Shown: positions 7,531 to 15,671, counted from the first letter of the stretch. The stretch is DNA of 37,707 nucleotides from an uncultured Verrucomicrobiota bacterium (GCA_902612125.1 CACMBV010000023.1:1-37707); one strand, 5' to 3'. Notes: generated by a model from the letters alone, not told the origin. A program made the numbers and translations.

Positions 7531-8841
7531 CTAAGGATTCTGAACGAGCAGGCGTTTGGCTTCGTTTAGCTGCACATCTTCAATGGGTTCAAAACCAAAT
7601 AATTGATCAAAATCGAACTCTATCAATTCCTGGTGGTTAAGATTCCTTTGAATACGAAGTTTTGTTTCGTTTTCGTCACTGCATTCTACTACATATTGAG
7701 GTACAATTCCCTGTTCATGAATGGTCGAACCATCGGGCAAATAGTACATAGCGGTGGTCAGCCTAAGCCCGCCTTGGTCACGTAATCGGAAAACAGTTTG
7801 AACGGACCCTTTGCCATAACTTTTTTCTCCTACGGTTTCAGCCCGACCCAATACTGACAAAGCACCTGCTACTATTTCGGAAGCACTTGCACTCGCCTCA
7901 TTGATCAGGACAATCATTGGAAGTTCAATTTGCGGAGAGACTACCTGCGTGCGATAGCTGCGGAATTCATCGACCTCACGACCCTTTAATTCAACGATCA
8001 GTTGTTCTCGGGGAAGAAAAAAAGAGGTTACCTCTATGGCTGAAGAGAGAAGTCCCCCGGAATTGTCCCTCAGATCCAGAATGAGGTTTTTCATTCCTTG
8101 CTCTTGCATCTTGACTAGTGCCCTGGACACTTCTTCACGCGACCTGTTGGAAAATTGGATCAAATGAATGTAACCGGTTTTATTTTCGTCCACATAAAAA
8201 CGATCCACACTGGAGATTTGAATTTGACCACGCTTGACATCGATTGCGAGAATTTCTTTATGACGGGAAATCTCGATTTCGACGGAAGTCCCTTCCACTC
8301 CCTTAATTCTTGAACTTATTTCCCCCAGTTCCAGTCCCTCAATCGTTCGATCATTGACTGCAATAATTAAGTCTCCGACTTGTAAGCCCGCAACCGAGGC
8401 GGGTCCATCTGGGAACACTTTTGAGATCAAAACACCCTGGTCGATTTTTCGTATCATTATGCCGATACCAAAGTATCTACGATGTGAATCCTCCCTAAAA
8501 ACTTTATATTGCTGAGGAGAGTAATACGCAGAATGCCGGTCCAAGCTTCGAATCATGCCGTTGACTGCCTGATCAGTCAGGTTTTCATATCTTGACTTAT
8601 TTGCATCATGATATTGGGCATGGGATAGCCGGAGGGTTTCGCCAAAACGTAACCATTGTTTCCAGAAATCAATCTCGAACCAGGCCCTTGCAGATGGATT
8701 GTACCAAAAATGGGCAAAAGCAAATCCGGCCAACGAAGCAAGTAACCCCAAAATACAACAGAAGAATAAAGTTTTGATAAGTACCCGCTTGCCTTTCACT
8801 ACAAAGCCTCTACCCAAAGTATTGATCAAAGCCAATGCCAA
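7531..8841 (-). CDS. Carboxyl-terminal processing serine protease (S41, CtpA type)
   Basis: A 436-residue protein. Residues 21-44 are a membrane anchor or signal segment after a basic stretch (KGKR), so the protease domain is periplasmic. A PDZ domain spans about 118-208 (GPASVAGLQVGDLIIAVND). The S41 core follows with DLRDNSGGLLSSA, and the catalytic dyad is S319 in NEASASASEIVAGAL and K344 in KSYGKGSVQ, exactly 25 residues apart as in Prc/CtpB. It trims C-termini of envelope proteins. The TTG start at 8841 overlaps the divergent gene by 7 bases. Downstream starts such as GTG at residue 16 are possible and would still keep the anchor. Confidence 0.9.
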   Translation of the reverse strand: MALALINTLGRGFVVKGKRVLIKTLFFCCILGLLASLAGFAFAHFWYNPSARAWFEIDFWKQWLRFGETLRLSHAQYHDANKSRYENLTDQAVNGMIRSLDRHSAYYSPQQYKVFREDSHRRYFGIGIMIRKIDQGVLISKVFPDGPASVAGLQVGDLIIAVNDRTIEGLELGEISSRIKGVEGTSVEIEISRHKEILAIDVKRGQIQISSVDRFYVDENKTGYIHLIQFSNRSREEVSRALVKMQEQGMKNLILDLRDNSGGLLSSAIEVTSFFLPREQLIVELKGREVDEFRSYRTQVVSPQIELPMIVLINEASASASEIVAGALSVLGRAETVGEKSYGKGSVQTVFRLRDQGGLRLTTAMYYLPDGSTIHEQGIVPQYVVECSDENETKLRIQRNLNHQELIEFDFDQLFGFEPIEDVQLNEAKRLLVQNP

Positions 8842-9824
8842 TCCATATTCATCAGATCAAAGAATCCTTTTTCAATGCCCTTGAGGGAAGAGAGTGGATG
8901 CCATTTGACGACTACTTGGAATGGGCCCTTTATGACTCGGTCATTGGATATTACACTCAGAAAAAACTTCGGGTTGGAAAATCTGAGGATTCAGATTTTT
9001 ACACTTCCACTAGTTTGCAGTCATCCGTTTGGGGTCAACTCTTGATTCAAGCTTCCTGCTCACTACTTAGCCATGGGCATCCTGATGAATTTGTGTTTGT
9101 CGAAATCGCTGCAGAACCCGGAGAAAGTTCTCTGGGAAATTTGCCTCACCCTTTTCAGGCAATCAAAACCATTCGACTTGGTGACCCATTCAACATCCCG
9201 GAAAAGGCGATTGTTTTTTCCAATGAATGGCTCGACGCTCAACCCTTTAAACGATTCCGTTTTGACCCCATGGCTAAAAAATGGGGTGAAATCGGTGTTA
9301 CATGGCAGGAGGGGAAATGGACGGAAGTCACACTGCCTTCTCAAGCGGAAACCTTGGATTTAACTTCCACTTTCCCCCAGAAATTAAATATTGCCTACAC
9401 CGTAGACTGGCCGACCGGTGCCGAAAACGCTCTTGATGAATTGGTCAGAAAACCATGGCGGGGACTTTTCATAACATTCGATTACGGACTCGATAGAGAA
9501 AGAATCTTCAGCGACTTTCCCGATGGGACCGGTCGTGCTTATCTTCGCCATCAATTGAACCATGACATTTTAGCGGACCCTGGATCCAAAGATATAACTT
9601 GCCACTTATGCTGGAATGTGGTCCGCGAGCAGCTTGAACTCGCTACCTTTACCAACATTGACCTGCAAAGTCAGGAATCATTTTTTATGAGGCATGCCCC
9701 AAGAAAAATACAGGAAATTATCGAAAATAAAGCTTCACCTGCAAAAGAGGTCAGGGCCCTTAAGGAGCTTATTCATCCTCAGCACTTGGGTCAAAAATTT
9801 CAAGTTCTCCACGGTTGGAGATAA
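8835..9824 (+). CDS. SAM-dependent methyltransferase, MidA/NDUFAF7 family (DUF185)
   Basis: A 329-residue protein matching the class I methyltransferase family of human NDUFAF7/MidA. The conserved pieces are FDDYLEWALYDSVIGYYT at the N-terminus, DFYTSTSLQSSVWGQLL, VFSNEWLDAQPFKRF in the middle, and GLFITFDYGLDRERI, then GTGRAYLRHQLNHDIL and DITCHLCWNVV near the C-terminus. Eukaryotic members methylate an arginine of a complex I subunit; the bacterial substrate is not established. The glycine-rich SAM loop reads EIAAEPGESS rather than the common E-x-G-x-G-x-G, so SAM binding may differ. It diverges from the protease gene and converges on the FecR gene with only 16 bp between them. Confidence 0.85.
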   Translation: MPIHIHQIKESFFNALEGREWMPFDDYLEWALYDSVIGYYTQKKLRVGKSEDSDFYTSTSLQSSVWGQLLIQASCSLLSHGHPDEFVFVEIAAEPGESSLGNLPHPFQAIKTIRLGDPFNIPEKAIVFSNEWLDAQPFKRFRFDPMAKKWGEIGVTWQEGKWTEVTLPSQAETLDLTSTFPQKLNIAYTVDWPTGAENALDELVRKPWRGLFITFDYGLDRERIFSDFPDGTGRAYLRHQLNHDILADPGSKDITCHLCWNVVREQLELATFTNIDLQSQESFFMRHAPRKIQEIIENKASPAKEVRALKELIHPQHLGQKFQVLHGWR

Positions 9825-9840
9825 CGCAAACAGGATTATT

Positions 9841-11493
9841 TTAAGGGGTGAAATTGCTGAAGGCATTGGGGATTTCGTAAGGACAACCTATCTCGAAGAG
9901 TCGCCTGATTGCAATTTCGTCGTAAGCCTCCTGAAAAAGGACAAACTCATCAATTTTTCCCTGGATACTTCTTTTGGGTTTCACCAATGAATGCTTGGAG
10001 AACTTTCCCAATAAGCATGAACCAAAATGTAAGGGGGTTTCAGAAACAATTTTTTCACGGCTGAAAGAACGACCATTTACATAATGAGACACCATTTTGG
10101 CAACCGGATCGAAAGTGGTCGAAACATGCATCCAGCGTCCAATTCTCTGCTTTCGAAAAGCCACAGCGGATTCATATTTTTCTGGTTTTCCATTCGAAAT
10201 TAGCTCAAGCACAAGTTTGCCTTCTGGGCTGATGTACCAGGAGACTGACCCATTGGAGCCTGAATCGGATGAAATGATTGGAGAAGGATGTGAGCCCAAG
10301 TCACCCAGACATATCCATGCAGCAAGAGTCAGGGCGGAGTGATGACCCGGAAAATCCAGTCTAACCTGATCGTTCTTTCGGCTAAACCCAAGAGCTCCCT
10401 TTCCTGCCCATCGACCGTCGGTCCAAATGCAACCTACAACTGCTCCATTTGCCTGTTTAGAAAGGTCATTCAGGGTTCTGGACCAAGGAGCATGGTTATC
10501 AAAAGAATAATAAAGTAAAGTATCGTTTGACTGAGCTATCTCTTCACTTAATTCTACCCATGAGGAATAACGGTTTTGCGATTGCTCCATCGAAATAAAG
10601 GCTAGGTCTGCAGTTCCCATAAATGGTTCGCTCGGCATTTCTATCCAACTAGGATTTCCGTAGGGATCGACAAATAAGGCTTCGCCTGAAGAAATTTCAT
10701 GAGAAAAAGCCTCGTCTGAATTCTGAAATCCATCATAACGAACTTTTCCTTTGTAAACGAAAATCTCAGTCGAACCACCCTCATGTACATTGAGACCAAA
10801 TTCAGTACCCAGATCCACAAGACGACCATGAGGTAAATCCACTGAAAAACCTTTCGCAACCGGAGGAACATTTGCCCGAAGTTTACCTCTTTTCAACGAG
10901 CCTTCATTCGAACCCACTATATCAAAGGACACGGGACCTTCTAAAATGATTGTGGACCCCCGAATGTATTCAATCTGTGCCAGTCCTTCCGAAACCTCCA
11001 GGTTACGGACGTCTAAAGTTTGCCCGAGGCTAGGAGGACTGTCTGTAGTCTCACTCCATTTGAGACCAACCGTATGGGTCAGAACTGCAAAAACGGAATC
11101 CTCAGCCTGGCTAGCGGGTAGATTCTGATTCAGAGAAACTTTTTCTGCCCGCAAAGTTTTTCTGGAACCTGAAGGCGAATTCCAAAAATTAGCCAAGGAT
11201 AAGCCAATTATCAGGAGGGCAGCAAACGCAAGCAATGGTTTAACAAATTGAAGGACATTACTTGCAGTGGAAAGATCCTCATGATCCGAACCATCTTCAT
11301 CCGTAACAATTTCTTCCGCATAATGGGCAAGACTGGAGGACATATCCATGAAAAATACATATTCCCGCCTCGCGGCGGGAGAGTCCAGTAACCAATCCTC
11401 TAGCCTTTTAAGCTTGGTAGGTGGTAGATTTTTTTCGACCACGCCATTAAGCAGGTCATGAAGTTCCAGAATCTCTTCGTCGGATAAATTCAT
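9841..11493 (-). CDS. FecR-type membrane anti-sigma/sensor protein with C-terminal LamG domain
   Basis: I place the start at ATG 11493 (MNLSDEEILEL), giving 550 residues; its ATGA overlaps the sigma-factor stop codon, the usual sign of translational coupling. The N-terminal cytoplasmic part (1-80) resembles anti-sigma helices that bind ECF factors (ARREYVFFMDMSSSLAHY). One membrane helix lies at about 82-103. A periplasmic FecR domain follows, with ISSGEALFVDP and HGRLVDLGTEFGLNVHEGG. A LamG/concanavalin-like jelly-roll begins at about 335 (LLYYSFDNHA) and runs to KIDEFVLFQEAYDEI. It probably holds the sigma factor inactive until the outer domain senses a ligand, perhaps a polysaccharide; the ligand is inference. 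Confidence 0.9.
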   Translation of the reverse strand: MNLSDEEILELHDLLNGVVEKNLPPTKLKRLEDWLLDSPAARREYVFFMDMSSSLAHYAEEIVTDEDGSDHEDLSTASNVLQFVKPLLAFAALLIIGLSLANFWNSPSGSRKTLRAEKVSLNQNLPASQAEDSVFAVLTHTVGLKWSETTDSPPSLGQTLDVRNLEVSEGLAQIEYIRGSTIILEGPVSFDIVGSNEGSLKRGKLRANVPPVAKGFSVDLPHGRLVDLGTEFGLNVHEGGSTEIFVYKGKVRYDGFQNSDEAFSHEISSGEALFVDPYGNPSWIEMPSEPFMGTADLAFISMEQSQNRYSSWVELSEEIAQSNDTLLYYSFDNHAPWSRTLNDLSKQANGAVVGCIWTDGRWAGKGALGFSRKNDQVRLDFPGHHSALTLAAWICLGDLGSHPSPIISSDSGSNGSVSWYISPEGKLVLELISNGKPEKYESAVAFRKQRIGRWMHVSTTFDPVAKMVSHYVNGRSFSREKIVSETPLHFGSCLLGKFSKHSLVKPKRSIQGKIDEFVLFQEAYDEIAIRRLFEIGCPYEIPNAFSNFTP

Positions 11494-12023
11494 CGCACCT
11501 GTTCCGCCGCAAGTTCGAAGGTTACACAATCAAAAAGAACTTTACGGATACGATTTAAAGCTTTGTAAGCCCCCTGTACCGTCCTGCCACACGCCTGAGC
11601 TGCCGCTGACACATTTTTACCCGATTCATAGCGGGTCAAAACCATCCTGCGGTCCCGGTCGTTCAATTTGTGCAAACAACGCGAAAGGGCCTCATGACGA
11701 ATATCAAGCTCGTCTTCCATCTTCGTTCTGGTTTGAGAAACAATATCGAGGACTTCCTGATTGAAAACTACCTTCGATGTCGCGAATTTTTTGCGGGCTG
11801 CCCGTACTTTCCAGTATGCAATTTGACATGCCCAAGAATAGAAATTGGTCCCAAGTTCAAAGTCCTTAAATTTCTCGCAAATGGTCAGGCTTGTTTCCTG
11901 GAGTATGTCCTCCGCATCACTTCTCGAAGGTACAAGGGTGTGAATGTAGGCAAAGATGCGTCTTTGGTACTTCATCATAAGTTGAAGTAGCTCAGTTGAA
12001 CGATCAGGAGAAAGGTCAGACAC
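11490..12023 (-). CDS. ECF RNA polymerase sigma factor
   Basis: A 177-residue sigma-70-like factor. Region 2 runs from about residue 12 (LLQLMMKYQRRIFAYIHTL) through DAEDILQETSLTICEKF to the -10 recognition part NFYSWACQIAYWKVRAARKK. Region 4 is LNDRDRRMVLTRYESGKNV then TVQGAYKALNRIRKVLFDC. This is the PVC-type ECF family normally paired with FecR-LamG proteins, as here. The start codon GTG follows directly after the TAA of the upstream gene (TAAGTG), and its own stop overlaps the FecR start, so all three genes are likely translated as a coupled unit. Target promoters are unknown, though self-regulation is common. Confidence 0.92.
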   Translation of the reverse strand: MSDLSPDRSTELLQLMMKYQRRIFAYIHTLVPSRSDAEDILQETSLTICEKFKDFELGTNFYSWACQIAYWKVRAARKKFATSKVVFNQEVLDIVSQTRTKMEDELDIRHEALSRCLHKLNDRDRRMVLTRYESGKNVSAAAQACGRTVQGAYKALNRIRKVLFDCVTFELAAEQVR

Positions 12024-12695
12024 TTAAGCAGCCATTGGGGTTGGGGAGGTTTTTTTCTTGTTAGCCGATGCAGAATGAGCAAATTTCTCAAATTTATCAA
12101 GCCCACGCCTGCTAACTTCACGCAATGCTTTTTCCAAGCTCTTCGAGGAAAGTTTAACGGATGTAATTTTCATTCTTTTCCCACTGGATACAATGGGTTC
12201 TACCATTTTGTAGTAAATCGTACCACTGGGTGTTTGAGAAAGCCTTGAAGTCAGTTGAATAACCTGTTTTTTTCTCCGTTTAATCCGACGTAGACAATTG
12301 TGTTGGTTGTTTTCAGATTCCGGATCCTCAGAAGCCAAGTCACCATCTGATTCAGCTATCACTCGCTCGATTGTTTTGGAATCCAGGTACTTATTACCAA
12401 GATCATTGCAGGCGAAAGTGGCATCGTAGGAAACTTCCCCGAAAGGATCGTCTATGGTCATTACCTTATGAGCTGAACCCAATAAGCCCTTGAATTCTTT
12501 GTTAAACCATTCAATCGCTTTTTCCACCCCCCGGCGCCGGCTATTTCCATATACGGCCACTCTGGCAACGAAACAACGGTCTGGCCCCAACCGTGCCTCC
12601 AGAAGATATTTGGATTCATAAATTAGACTGAAATATTCCTCATAAGGAATTTTGAGGGAAATTTCATATTTTTGGAAATCATTGACTTTCATCAT
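12024..12695 (-). CDS. Unrecognised 223-residue protein, first gene of the ECF sigma/FecR operon
   Basis: Starts at ATG 12695 with a strong Shine-Dalgarno AAAGGAG (12704-12710) 8 bases upstream, the best ribosome site in this region. There is no signal peptide or membrane helix. Residues 1-110 mix aromatic and charged segments (IPYEEYFSLIYESKYLLEA; RVAVYGNSRRRGVEKAIEW). A basic linker RRIKRRKKQ (about residues 136-144) suggests nucleic-acid or ribosome contact. The C-terminal end is SANKKKTSPTPMAA. Its TAA is directly followed by the GTG of the sigma gene, so it belongs to the regulatory unit. I do not recognise a family; it could be a further regulator or a target of the sigma factor. Confidence 0.75.
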   Translation of the reverse strand: MMKVNDFQKYEISLKIPYEEYFSLIYESKYLLEARLGPDRCFVARVAVYGNSRRRGVEKAIEWFNKEFKGLLGSAHKVMTIDDPFGEVSYDATFACNDLGNKYLDSKTIERVIAESDGDLASEDPESENNQHNCLRRIKRRKKQVIQLTSRLSQTPSGTIYYKMVEPIVSSGKRMKITSVKLSSKSLEKALREVSRRGLDKFEKFAHSASANKKKTSPTPMAA

Positions 12696-12779
12696 GGCTT
12701 TATCTCCTTTCGGGCGTTTTGGACTGATTAAACTTTAAAAACATTATTATTCCATAGACCCACCCGGGTTCATTAGGAC

Positions 12780-12818
12780 AAAAAAGCCTTTTCTCCGAAG
12801 GAAATAATATCCTTCCGG
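12780..12818 (-). terminator. Probable terminator of the TlpA-fusion gene
   Basis: Downstream of the minus-strand stop at 12837, CCG-AAGGA (12795-12802) pairs with TCCTT-C-CGG (12810-12818), forming an 8-bp stem with a single bulged base. On the minus strand it is followed by a purine-rich spacer and six T (A-run 12780-12785). The gap between stem and T-run is longer than ideal, so the efficiency is uncertain. Confidence 0.45.
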
Positions 12819-12836
12819 ATGCTCAAAAAGAAAAGT

Positions 12837-14306
12837 TTATTTTTCGATTAACTTGCTTATTTTTGACTTAATTCGAAAGGCTGTTCTTTCAGCAAAACCG
12901 ACTTCCACATGACGAATGATGCCCTTTTGGTCAATCACCACGGTTTTGGGAATGCCCTGCACCTGATAATCACGACCAATCCTTTGGTTTTTGTCCATTG
13001 CAACCGTCAAATCCATGAGCTTTTTCTGTTGGAGAAATTGGGTGATCCTTTTTTTGTTCTCGCCCTGATTCACGGCCACCAGAACAACTTCCTCCGGGGC
13101 AAAGTCTGAGCTACTCTCAATGAGTTGGGGCAAGGCCTTTATGCAAGGCCCGCACCAAGTCGCCCAAAAATCGAGCACCACCACCTTGCCTTGGTATTCA
13201 TCCAGATTGAACGAAGTTCCATCCAGCAATTTTGTTTCGATCGGTGCAGCTTTCTTGCCCACCAAAGGATCGGATTCTAACGGTGATTCTTTGGAGTCAG
13301 CAATTTGGTCTTGTTGGGGAAGCAGTGACATTCGTTCAAACTCATTTAAATCTGCTTCCAAAAGATCAACCCGGACAAAAACATTTGTTTTCTCAGCCTG
13401 CGTTTTAATTCTCGATAGTATGGTGGGTGACTGCCCGCCTTGCTGGGCCATGGCCAACTGTGCCATACCCAGTCCTCCCTGAGCCACTGTCCACAAACCG
13501 AGTGCAGATTGCGTATCCTTGCAATGAACGCATATTTCAACCCCTAGAGACTCCTCTCGAAAACTTAAGGCAAGACCAAACTCTCTGATTCCCTTGATAG
13601 AATTGGCCAAACCTGCAAAAAGAGGATTTTGTTGCTGAGAGTTAAATTCGGGTCTTTCCCAAACTGCTGGGTCCACCCTGATGCCCAAGGTAATTTGGCG
13701 GTCTTTTGCCATTGCATTAAGGCATGCAAGGGTCGAATTCTGGTCTTCATCTTCTGTGAGACCGTCCATTTTGCCAGGCAGACCAATTTGAATGTTCGAA
13801 TAATTCCCATCTTTTGAAATAGAGAAGAGCAGGTCCGAGTCGGAAAAGACCTGATCGGTTAGCTCGGATGGCATAGTAATTGAGAAAGATTCCCCTTTTT
13901 TGCTTATTGATTTTTCCACTTTCTTCCGAATTCCATCTCCTTTTTCTTCACCAATTTCCTCCAAGATAAAGGCAAACATCTTTATTGCATCAAGGTGACC
14001 TTTTATTTTTGCCGAGAAAAAGAACTCAAGTTCGGATCCAATTTTGGGAGATCTACCTTCCTCTGACGCTTTACTTATGCCATCCAATCCTTCAACCATT
14101 AAACTAAATTGGGCAAGGTCCTCAAAATTGAGACCGGTCACCTCTATCATTTCTTGAAGCTCACTATCCAATTGCTTGGGATTGGAAATATTTTTGGATA
14201 TTTCCGGGTATTTCTCAGCGAGCATCCTAAAGAAACCACTCTCCTTGATTGAATCAATCTGAACTTGAAAAAATAGTAAAAAGGAAAAGAGGAAATCAGC
14301 ACTCAT
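12837..14306 (-). CDS. TlpA-type thioredoxin fused to a large N-terminal domain
   Basis: A 489-residue protein. The C-terminal 140 residues are a TlpA/ResA-like thioredoxin: VVLDFWATWCGPCIKALPQL with C385-GP-C388, and the cis-proline motif QGIPKTVVID near 453. Such domains reduce disulfides, for example in cytochrome c maturation, outside the cytoplasm. The first 330 residues are a separate domain I cannot name, beginning with a short hydrophobic segment (FLFSFLLFF) that lacks positive charges and is a poor signal peptide. This part is acidic with repeated helical and strand segments, and contains QLAMAQQGGQ. The ATG at 14306 has only a weak ribosome site. A GNAT gene lies 37 bp upstream in the same direction. 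Confidence 0.82.
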   Translation of the reverse strand: MSADFLFSFLLFFQVQIDSIKESGFFRMLAEKYPEISKNISNPKQLDSELQEMIEVTGLNFEDLAQFSLMVEGLDGISKASEEGRSPKIGSELEFFFSAKIKGHLDAIKMFAFILEEIGEEKGDGIRKKVEKSISKKGESFSITMPSELTDQVFSDSDLLFSISKDGNYSNIQIGLPGKMDGLTEDEDQNSTLACLNAMAKDRQITLGIRVDPAVWERPEFNSQQQNPLFAGLANSIKGIREFGLALSFREESLGVEICVHCKDTQSALGLWTVAQGGLGMAQLAMAQQGGQSPTILSRIKTQAEKTNVFVRVDLLEADLNEFERMSLLPQQDQIADSKESPLESDPLVGKKAAPIETKLLDGTSFNLDEYQGKVVVLDFWATWCGPCIKALPQLIESSSDFAPEEVVLVAVNQGENKKRITQFLQQKKLMDLTVAMDKNQRIGRDYQVQGIPKTVVIDQKGIIRHVEVGFAERTAFRIKSKISKLIEK

Positions 14307-14343
14307 GGTAACGGGGATTTAAAATAAGGAAATTACGATGGAA

Positions 14344-14778
14344 TCAAGAAACACTACACCTGTAAACATTTGTTTCTCTGATTTGATAGCCTAAAGACTG
14401 GTATAGCCTGTTTGCATTCTCACGACTGGGCCTGGATGTAAGATCAATTGTTTTCACTCCAAGTTTCCCTGCTTCTTCAAGTGCATGGTCCATTAAAGCC
14501 TTTCCCAGTCCCTGTCCTCTGGCGTTCTGGTCTACCACCACATCCTCGACCCATGCCTTGTTTCCAGTTGGTATTTTCATGATCACCAAGCTCAGCATTC
14601 CCACAATTTTGGCTTCTTCATTGGTGCAAATAAATATCATTGTACTCCCCGAGCCAACTAATTCTGAAAGTCTTTCCATGGTTATCAGGCTGGCTTTGGA
14701 TGATAATTGGGGTAGGAGATGATTGATTGATTCGAGGGCCGTTGATGAGGGTTCTGTAAGTTCTGAAATAACTGTCAT
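14344..14778 (-). CDS. GNAT-family N-acetyltransferase
   Basis: A 144-residue single-domain GNAT. Motif A is VEDVVVDQNARGQGLGKAL (about residues 76-94), with the R-G-x-G-x-G acetyl-CoA loop, and motif B is ANRLYQSLGYQIRETNVY. The region between, GVKTIDLTSRPSRENAN, is typical of the small GNAT proteins that acetylate amino acids or small amines, but the substrate is not predictable. It lies 37 bp upstream of the TlpA-fusion gene and may share its transcript. No strong ribosome site is visible before the ATG at 14778. Confidence 0.88.
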   Translation of the reverse strand: MTVISELTEPSSTALESINHLLPQLSSKASLITMERLSELVGSGSTMIFICTNEEAKIVGMLSLVIMKIPTGNKAWVEDVVVDQNARGQGLGKALMDHALEEAGKLGVKTIDLTSRPSRENANRLYQSLGYQIRETNVYRCSVS

Positions 14779-14886
14779 TTGTAAAAAATAGTATGCTCCA
14801 TTCGAAAATCATGGCGAGGTGGTATTCAATAATTTTTTGCAAATTCCAATCTTATCAAATTAATAAATCGAGAAAAGTCTCATCAC

Positions 14887-14922
14887 AAAAAAAGACGCAT
14901 GGTTTGCCCGAACCATGCGTCT
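14887..14922 (-). terminator. Strong orphan hairpin terminator (minus strand)
   Basis: AGACGCATGGTT (14893-14904) and AACCATGCGTCT (14911-14922) form a perfect 12-bp stem with a 6-nt loop TGCCCG. On the minus strand it runs straight into seven T (A-run 14887-14893), a textbook intrinsic terminator. No intact minus-strand gene lies upstream of it; the nearest candidate is the decayed cytochrome gene at 15399-15671. On the plus strand only a short ATTTT follows, so plus-strand termination would be weak. Confidence 0.8.
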
Positions 14923-15398
14923 CATTTTGAAGCTAGACTTTCGTTCCTTGCCCGTGAACAAAAGAATAGAGTTAAACTCTTATAACCTGAAGATGCTAGA
15001 ATATGACAAAAATCTGAATTTTTTTTCACACTCTTGCAACATTCGTGTAAGGATGAAAAATTCTCATTCAATCTTTCTGATTAATTTTTAGATTCAAATA
15101 TTCAAGACGCCACGAAAACTCTCCCTCAGGCAGAGATAGTATATGTAACTTTACGGGAAAAGACTTAGTTTGATCATTTCAATCAATTAGTTCATCAAAA
15201 TCAAGCGAAGCTGAAACAACTTGTCCTTGAAAGAGGGATTATCCGACAAATTGTTGACCCTGTGACCTATGGCCTGCATCTAAAAAGAGGTAGATCCTTG
15301 CTTAGGCGGCTTCACCAACTTGCTTTCTGGCTCGATTGATCACATGGACCAGTTCCCTTAACCAGAAAGTTATAATCCTATTTTGAGTTATTTATAGA
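14923..15398. other. Gene-free stretch, possibly decayed coding DNA
   Basis: No intact gene can be supported here. Short open stretches exist on both strands. One is a minus-strand frame through about 15050-15176 containing LSLPEGEFSWRLEYLNLKI. Another is a plus-strand frame of about 48 codons at 15190-15340 ending RRLHQLAFWLD. A third is a minus-strand frame ending WLRELVHVINRARKQVG near 15303. They lack starts and ribosome sites, and I do not recognise them. Together with the adjacent pseudogene they suggest gene decay rather than a regulatory region. Confidence 0.4.
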
Positions 15399-15671
15399 TT
15401 AATATTTAGCAGATCGAAGGATTGCTGACCACGGTAGCACTCCATTTGGTAAAATGGCTAGTTTACCCGTTAGGTGGTATTGAACCCGCATCCTTAGTGC
15501 CCAAATCACGAGAGCCATGGTGGAACGAGCGAATGAGCATACAGGTCCATGGCAGGCAAAACATTTATTTGAAAGAGTGGGCAAAACTTATCTGGTGAAA
15601 TCTTCTTCTGCTTTTGCAAAAAGGAAAGGAAAAACAGTTACATGAAAAATCAGAATTTTGAGTCTAATCAT
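15399..15671 (-). pseudogene. Decayed PSCyt1 cytochrome gene (N-terminal fragment)
   Basis: Reading from ATG 15669-15671, the frame encodes a good signal peptide (MIRLKILIFHVTVFPFLFA) and then AKAEEDFTR. An in-frame TAA follows at 15588-15590, and then VLPTLSNKCFACHGP. DFTR followed by VLPTLSNKCFACHGP is the characteristic start of planctomycete/verrucomicrobial PSCyt1-DUF1549 proteins, with the haem motif CFACH intact. After CHGP the frame is lost: the expected segment appears in another frame as RDLGTKDAGSIPPNG, then LAILPNGVLPWSAILRS returns in the first frame, resembling the usual AIVPGKPEESELIRRI. The frame then stops at 15399-15401. Stop codon, frameshifts and missing DUF1549/DUF1553 domains show a dead gene. 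Confidence 0.75.

Noticed and set aside
11494-11529. Longer FecR-protein N-terminus starting at 11529
   Set aside because: The ATG at 11493 gives the standard ATGA overlap with the sigma gene and a normal anti-sigma N-terminus; the 12 extra residues are cysteine-rich and atypical.
15460-15500. tRNA-like GGGTTCAATACC on the minus strand
   Set aside because: It resembles a T-loop, but the 5-bp T-stem does not pair and no anticodon or acceptor arm is present. The segment is explained by the decayed cytochrome gene.
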